Source: an uncultured Clostridia bacterium (GTDB lineage Bacteria; Bacillota; Clostridia; Christensenellales; Borkfalkiaceae). From it: a stretch of DNA of 5,810 nucleotides. Under the pieces are notes generated by a model. That model searched no databases. It had not been told where the DNA came from and saw nothing but the letters and a program-made list of their open reading frames with translations. Within the stretch, counting starts at the first letter, position 1; every line of letters starts with the position of its first letter. Location: contig CALARO010000001.1 of assembly GCA_937888935.1 (NCBI GenBank), forward strand, positions 1-5,810. The letters run 5' to 3'. The translations under genes were made by a program, and so were the position numbers. This document shows, piece after piece, positions 5,024-5,810 of this stretch.

Positions 5024-5810
5024 GACGATCAAACGGATTATCTACTGGTGCGGCGAATTCAAGGGCAAGCTGTACTTAGGCTTTTTCATGACGTTTCTTT
5101 CTCATATCTTCACGGCTTTGCCGCTGATGCTCGCCGCGTATACGGTGGGACTTCTGATAGAGCAGGGTGCGGCGTTCGACGCTTCGTGGATATGGAAAGT
5201 GATTTTGTTGCAGGTTTTGTTTGTATTTCTGCGGTTTTTATTCGATTTCTTCCGCGCGAAGCTGCAAGAGCCGATCGGGTATAAACTCACGGCGCGCGAT
5301 CGGCTTGCCGTGGGCGACGCGCTCAAACGCGTTTCGCTCGGCTATTTCGATAAAGTGGATACGGGCAATATTTTAAGCTCGATCACCACGGGGTTAGGCA
5401 CGCTGGAAGGCATGGGCATACGAATGATCAACGATTTTGTGGGCGGATACATGTGCTTTTTCGTGATTCTGATCGGTCTTGCGATCGTCAGCCCGCTCAC
5501 CGCGCTGATCGCCGTGGCGGCCGCCGCTCTTTCATTCGGCGCATTGCTGATTATTTCGCATTATGCTGCGAAAAACGCGCCGGCGGAAGCTAAGGCAAAC
5601 AACGAAATGACGGGCGCGGCGATCGAGTACGCGAGAGGACTTGCCGTGGCAAAATCGTTCGGCAAAGACGGCGTGGCGATGCGTTCGTGGAAAAACGCCG
5701 TAAACGACAGCCGTAAAATTCATCTGAAAATCGAGTGGGGGTATCTTCCCGCGAACGCCGGACATCTGCTGGCACTCAAATGCGGCTCGGTCGGACTGGC
5801 GATGGCGGCG
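5016..5810 (+). CDS. ABC half-transporter, membrane domain, partial (runs off the window)
   Basis: The frame is open from the ATG at 5016 to the last base, giving 265 residues (MFKTIKRIIYWCGEFKGKLYLG...). This is the membrane domain of an exporter-type half-transporter. Hydrophobic segments lie at about residues 19-48, 58-79, 146-166 and 168-186, with a fifth starting near 250. The family's LGYFDKVDTGNILSSITTGL and EYARGLAVAKSFGKDG motifs (the latter about 205-222) are present. The ATPase domain must lie beyond 5810. The start overlaps the previous gene by 8 bases (shared ATGTTTAA) and is backed by GGGGAGG. Sequence and context point to the second subunit of a heterodimer with the upstream gene product. 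The substrate is unknown. Confidence 0.92.
   Translation, partial: MFKTIKRIIYWCGEFKGKLYLGFFMTFLSHIFTALPLMLAAYTVGLLIEQGAAFDASWIWKVILLQVLFVFLRFLFDFFRAKLQEPIGYKLTARDRLAVGDALKRVSLGYFDKVDTGNILSSITTGLGTLEGMGIRMINDFVGGYMCFFVILIGLAIVSPLTALIAVAAAALSFGALLIISHYAAKNAPAEAKANNEMTGAAIEYARGLAVAKSFGKDGVAMRSWKNAVNDSRKIHLKIEWGYLPANAGHLLALKCGSVGLAMAA

Noticed and set aside
3833..5032. Long minus-strand frames inside the ABC gene (3833-4318 and 4520-5032)
   Set aside because: They are shadows of GC-rich codons of the ABC gene, rich in Arg, His and Phe, with no domain likeness.

Overview
The window looks like a chromosomal segment from an anaerobic Bacillota (Clostridia-type) bacterium. The signs are sigma-A promoters with near-consensus boxes, Shine-Dalgarno-led genes, six tRNA genes with encoded CCA ends in a Gly-Arg-His-Gln-Lys-Lys cluster, and a TetR regulator followed by two ABC half-transporters. 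The genus cannot be named from the sequence alone. Coding DNA is moderately GC-rich and intergenic DNA is strongly AT-rich.

Layout. (1) Positions 1-1084, plus strand: the C-terminal part of a DUF2207 (YciQ-like) membrane protein. It is cut by the window edge and broken by a one-base frameshift near 755-765, and it ends in a glycine-rich tail. (2) Positions 1085-1282: two terminators facing each other, one for the DUF2207 gene (plus) and one for the tRNA operon (minus). (3) Positions 1283-1911, minus strand: a six-tRNA operon with a consensus promoter (TTGACA-17-TATTAT) and phased A/T tracts upstream. (4) Positions 2009-2380, minus strand: a small DUF1294 membrane protein. (5) From 2432 onward, plus strand: a strong promoter whose -10 box sits at the centre of a double palindrome (the likely operator), then a TetR-family regulator (2504-3145), an ABC half-transporter (3248-5023) and a second ABC half-transporter (5016 to the window end, partial).

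How the genes work together. The regulator and the two transporter genes probably form one operon. The TetR protein would repress its own promoter, and through it the transporter pair, until a ligand releases it. The two half-transporters overlap by 8 bases and probably make a heterodimer. The wording around Walker B in the first one (DEATAFTDPENE) resembles the siderophore-linked YbtP/YbtQ-IrtA/IrtB branch, but the substrate cannot be read from the sequence. The tRNA cluster and the DUF1294 gene are separate units.

I do not see a clearly new multi-gene system. The most unusual signals are in the tRNA operon: two tRNA-Lys genes with no spacer, and three tRNAs each carrying a C where U would be expected, including C55 in the T-loop of tRNA-Gly. 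The operator architecture of the TetR promoter is the next most interesting.
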